Part shown: positions 60,718-64,000 of the stretch, one piece after another
How positions within the stretch are numbered: position 1 is the stretch's first letter
Layout of the letters: the number at the start of each line of letters is the position of its first letter
Position numbers and translations under genes: made by a program
Notes under the pieces: generated by a model
Database searches by the model: none
Told to the model about the DNA's origin: nothing
What the model saw: the letters and a program-made list of their open reading frames with translations, nothing else
Assembly (NCBI GenBank): GCA_016710585.1
Contig: JADJVN010000016.1
Location: 28,102-92,101, forward strand
Source of the DNA: Saprospiraceae bacterium
Lineage (GTDB): Bacteria; Bacteroidota; Bacteroidia; Chitinophagales; Saprospiraceae
Length of the DNA: 64,000 nt
Direction: 5' to 3'

Positions 60718-61987
60718 TTATTTTTTGAATTTTCCTTTTATTAACATCTCAATATCTTTATGTCCAAAACCAATATATGTGACGACCTTTTTGGATCAAT
60801 ATCACAGGTTCACTGAAAGTGGGTCCTTTGACATTCAATTTTGAATACCATTTCCAAGAATAAAACCGCTTGCAAATGTTTTGGAGCATTTGGTAGGACC
60901 ATGGTCAATTCCAGCAGAATGACCTACACTATGTAAGCAAAGAATGCAACTGTTTAACAATTGATTTAGATTTTAGAAATTGTTGTCCATCACTTAAATC
61001 ATTACTACATAGAAATCAAACTACTCCACTAGAAATAGAACCAAGTTTTTCATTAATATCTCTTTTATCGGTAGTTTCAGGATTACTAGCATCACTATTA
61101 AACCAGTGCTTCTGTTGGTGAAATAAAACCACTAGAAATAACTTCATTATAATTTGTATTTTGCTATTAAATGTAAAATTTTTGATCTATTATCTCCTAT
61201 AAGAAACCAAAATATCTTCAACATTAAAATTCGCACATGATACAGGTTTGTTAATTTCAATTTTGAGCACTACATACATCCTAGCAATTTCTGTAATGCA
61301 GTTTTAACTTTCCATCAGGTTTGATATCACCACAATCACCCATATCTAAAATTCTAATTTTTTTCCCCTCACCTAATTCATTTTGGGAATAAATTTCATC
61401 AAAACTTATTACCATTGATAGAATCTGCTGCTGCAATCGCCTTAAATTTTCAAAAGCTCCAATAACTGAATTCATTAGGTCCCTTGTGTTATTTGTGCAT
61501 GAATTAATTATTTTAGTTTCTACAATATATGGAGTAATAATTTTTCCAATTCTGTTTTTAATGAATTTAACTGGCCTAATATGTTTACAATTTTAAAATC
61601 TATATTAACAGTATAATCAGATGTAATTTTACCTACAAATTTGACACTATAACCATTTGCTTCTGCTGTAGTTACATATTGACTAAGACTCAAACAACGC
61701 TCACAATTTCCAACCATCACACCTTGCACACAACATTCGCTTTTTTCTTTAACGAATTTTATGTGCTCTTTTATTGTGGCGTAGATGGCTAGATTGGCAG
61801 ATTTACTAGAATTATATGATTGCTTTAAGTATGCTGAGAGATAAAGGCGAAAGTTTGTTGTGTCGTCTTCTATGAGGCAATCGAATTTTCCAATTCTTAC
61901 TGGGAATTCAACTAAAAAATTATGGATTAAGCAAGCTACGGTACTTTTATATAAAATACTTAATGTTATGGTATAATTAGCATACAT
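60718..61987 (-). pseudogene. Effector-like gene 1: full tag + C-x2-C + HxxxHxxGxxH region (multiply interrupted)
   Basis: From 61987 the frame gives MYANYTITL..., the tag, then SECCVQGVMVGNCERCLSL and a unique stretch to 61520. A one-base shift continues it as IGKIITPYIVETKIINSCTN...LRRLQQQILSMVISFDEIYS to KLKLHYRNC at 61281. Downstream, broken frames still encode VISSGFISPTEALV, CILCLHSVGHSAGIDHG, CSKTFASGFILGNG and a last YIGFGHKDIEMLIKGKFKK ending at 60718. The latter parts align with the C-terminal domain of effector-like gene 2. Originally about 420 residues, or two adjacent genes. Confidence 0.55.
61741..61987 (-). repeat. Array tag copy 5 (full)
   Basis: About 80 codons from MYANYTITLS to the tag core and KFVKEKSE, in frame with effector-like gene 1. 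Nearly the same as copy 2 at 56979-57225. Confidence 0.8.
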
Positions 61988-62007
61988 GAATAAAATAAAA
62001 AAACCAA

Positions 62008-62715
62008 CTATTTTTTATCATTGAGATGATCTACATGCAAATTATAAACTATATAATTCAATATTGAATCACGATCACGCGAAGGAAAAGACCCTAATGG
62101 ATCATAGTTTATATTTATATCAATAACATTGCTTGAATCGAAACTTGAATAGATGCATACCCTTGGAAAAGTAGTGTTGTTCGATTGCTCTGAAATTATG
62201 AGTTTATCGTCTAATCTATAGAGTTTGTTTCTAATACATAGAGCATTCCATTCATATGCAGTGTTAAGCCATTCCATGTCTGACAGAACAGGTTTGCTAA
62301 ATTGAATTTCTTTCAATGTTTCTATCATACCCACCTTTCCTATCAAATTCAAATGAAATTTATATGATTTTGACTTTTTATGAAATCTTCCCACTTGCCC
62401 TATGCTGATGGAATAACACAATGAATCTGGAATATCTACTATTAAATATTCATTTTCTTGACAATAATCACATATAACATTAAGTTTCAAAGTTTCTTGA
62501 TGAATGATTTTTGATTTATCTATTTTGTATAAAACTATAGGTTCAATTTCAAAGGGATCCAATAAAGTTCTTCTATCTATTTGATCTGTTCGTTTTGTGC
62601 AAGACCCGAAAATGAAAATCCAAATTAAATAATGAATTATTTTCTTTGATTCAATAATTAATTTTTGGAGATTTGTTTTAATACTTGCTGAAATCATCTT
62701 GCGGTGGATTATCAA
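62008..62715 (-). CDS. Small lipoprotein, array family C
   Basis: 235 residues as an open frame. A lipoprotein signal IIHYLIWIFIFGSC lies near residues 26-39, so the true start is probably internal. The mature part has a C-x2-C pair (LNVICDYCQ), DIPDSLCYSI, FPRVCIYSSFDSSNVIDI and ends NLHVDHLNDKK. Clearly related to family B. The frame begins 4 nt before the family B copy stops, and it ends 21 nt before the effector-like gene 1 start. Function unknown. Confidence 0.65.
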   Translation of the reverse strand: MIIHRKMISASIKTNLQKLIIESKKIIHYLIWIFIFGSCTKRTDQIDRRTLLDPFEIEPIVLYKIDKSKIIHQETLKLNVICDYCQENEYLIVDIPDSLCYSISIGQVGRFHKKSKSYKFHLNLIGKVGMIETLKEIQFSKPVLSDMEWLNTAYEWNALCIRNKLYRLDDKLIISEQSNNTTFPRVCIYSSFDSSNVIDININYDPLGSFPSRDRDSILNYIVYNLHVDHLNDKK

Positions 62716-63313
62716 GGTGAACTCTTTGAAATTTGGTTTATGATATAATCCAGAGTATTGTTCTTAAATGGGAAGGGATGATAGGCTTCAATTTCTTGGC
62801 TAACACTTACAATATCTGTTGAATCAATACTAGAATAAATTTCGATACGTGGATAAGTAACACCATCACCATTACGAACATAATATAAATTGTCCTTCTT
62901 TTGAAATAATTTATAATTCTGACATAAACAACTGCTATTTGCAAAATACTCTGAAATAGTTTCCTTCTTAGTCCTAACTGAACTAAATCTTAGCACTCTT
63001 TTCTCTCCAAAATTATTTAATCCTACGAGAGTATATTGAAATAACATGCCATCCGAAACTAGAAAACCAGGAAAAAATGTAGTTTTAAAAGTATAGCAAA
63101 TTGAATCAGGAACATCAATAATAAAGTATTCATTTAATAAGTTACAACGCCAACATATAACATTAATGTTTAAAGTATCTCGATGTTCTTTTTTGTTTGT
63201 ATTTCTTAAATTGTTTTGAGAGGGTTGATAAATTCCAAACTATTACTTTTATGATTTGGATTACATTGTTGAAAAGGAATTATCGTAAAAATAAATAATA
63301 AACTTTTGTTCAT
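62712..63313 (-). pseudogene. Lipoprotein B, right copy (frameshifted)
   Basis: Same start (MNKSLLF) and sequence as the intact gene at 57692-58324. One or more small indels near 63225-63240 break the first third, and a change near 62740 alters the last codons. The stretch 63047-62712 stays open. Confidence 0.7.
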
Positions 63314-63356
63314 TTTAAAAATAAATTATTAATATCAACTTCCCTTGTTCATAAAA

Positions 63357-63445
63357 CTCGTTTTTTTCTTTAACGAATTTTGTGCTCTTTTATTAATGGC
63401 ATAGATGGCTAGATTGGCAGATTACTGGAATTGAATGATTGTTCA
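63357..63445 (-). repeat. Array tag copy 6 (degenerate)
   Basis: Corresponds to tag copy 3 but with single-base losses (after NSS, and before EH-KI), so the frame to lipoprotein B is closed. Confidence 0.65.
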
Positions 63446-63563
63446 ATCAGGAGGTGGAGGTTTTATATCTATTTAATTTACATAGCCTACATAAAACAAT
63501 TCGAGAACGGACTATCAGAAGAAGTTAGCTAAGTTACAAAAGAAAATAATTTCACAATGTTTA

Positions 63564-64000
63564 TTATTTTAAATTAATTGAATTTTGTAAAGGGTATTTA
63601 GAATAGTTTATTGGAATTTTTATATTTTTAATGATCTCTAAATCGCTGAAAACATCGTTAATTAAATCGCTTTTTAATTCCATATTCAATGAGTCATTAT
63701 ATACTGTTCGTACTAAAAAATGAAAAAGAATTAATACTGTCAAGCAAGATGCCACAGAGTGAATAATAACTTGGTGGATCTGCATCCATACGTCACATAG
63801 TGTAGCATATCTTTCGTTTAACGTGTAATATATCGGCTCAAAACAGCGCAAGAACTAAAGGACCTAAGTATCTTTCACTTGGGTGATTTAATGTCATATT
63901 GTCTCCTGCTCTACTACGACTAGAGGCAAAATGATTGAAAGTCCTTTGTCATTTGGTTGCCTAATTACATATTATACCTTTCAATATCGACCAATAAATT
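63564..64000 (-). pseudogene. Lipoprotein A, right copy (indels, cut by window edge)
   Basis: Matches 58585-59022. Several one- to few-base losses break the frame. The open stretch RCFEPIYYT...DVFSDLEIIKN...YSKYPLQ keeps the family ending. The 5' end lies beyond the window. Confidence 0.65.

Larger units (their letters stand above)
61741..64000 (-). repeat. Long direct repeat, right copy (runs off the window)
   Basis: About 2.26 kb matching 56979-59022 in the same order. Lipoprotein C is intact here, while lipoproteins A and B carry many small indels. The match continues to the last base of the window. Confidence 0.8.

Noticed and set aside
55575..64000. CRISPR array because of regularly recurring sequence
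   Set aside because: The repeats are long, coding, irregularly spaced and separated by genes, not by uniform short spacers.
55575..64000. Insertion sequence or transposon as the cause of the duplication
   Set aside because: No transposase or terminal inverted repeats were found at the repeat ends.

Overview
The window is AT-rich DNA from a Bacteroidota genome, most likely a member of the Saprospiraceae or a close relative. This is inferred from the 16S/23S sequence style, signal peptides ending in Q or a lipobox, type IX secretion (T9SS) sorting domains, large SdrD-like surface proteins, TAnnTTTG promoter elements, no visible Shine-Dalgarno usage, and the gene order secA / SPOR / rodA / tgt / lptG. 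No search could be run, so the taxonomy is an inference.

Layout. (1) 0.07-11.2 kb, minus: three tandem paralogous surface proteins (CUB-like / SdrD-like / propeller / Cys-rich tail). Only the first in transcription order is intact. (2) 11.5-13.7 kb: M3 metallopeptidase. (3) 13.7-18.8 kb, minus: rRNA operon (16S-23S-5S) with promoter, boxA-like elements and terminator. It has no spacer tRNA, and its 16S gene lacks about 220 nt covering V1-V2. (4) 19.2-26.6 kb, minus: secA, SPOR protein, rodA, tgt, lptG, the last two each interrupted by one base. (5) 26.8-40.2 kb: housekeeping genes on both strands, including an acyltransferase, AlkD-like protein, aspS, CvpA, hldE/rfaE2-type adenylyltransferase, flippase-like protein, panD, panC and an ABC-F ATPase with a one-base frameshift. 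(6) 40.3-44.3 kb, plus: long structured leader, lipoprotein, ECF sigma factor, and an anti-sigma-like protein that appears to span both membranes. (7) 44.3-51.2 kb: glycosyltransferases, LMW phosphatase, TerC, DoxX, exonuclease, and a MbnP/MbnH-type pair. (8) 51.2-55.5 kb: a non-coding segment with repeated box-plus-hairpin units and a terminator, then MuiA-like, lipocalin-like and DUF4160/DUF2442 genes with remnants of related small genes.

(9) 55.6-64.0 kb, minus: an accessory array, the most interesting region. A short coding tag (core SKSANLAIYATIKEYIKF) recurs six times, each time directly before or fused to a different cargo. Cargoes are two related candidate effector domains with C-x2-C and H-x3-H-x2-G-x2-H motifs, and three families of small lipoproteins. 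A segment of about 2 kb is present twice, about 4.8-5 kb apart. The arrangement resembles a polymorphic-toxin array of displaced C-terminal cassettes with lipoprotein immunity candidates. That function is inference, and many members are frameshifted.

Caution: single-base indels, mostly in or beside short homopolymers, interrupt genes that should be indispensable (tgt, lptG). Some of the 'broken' genes in this window may therefore reflect consensus errors rather than biology.
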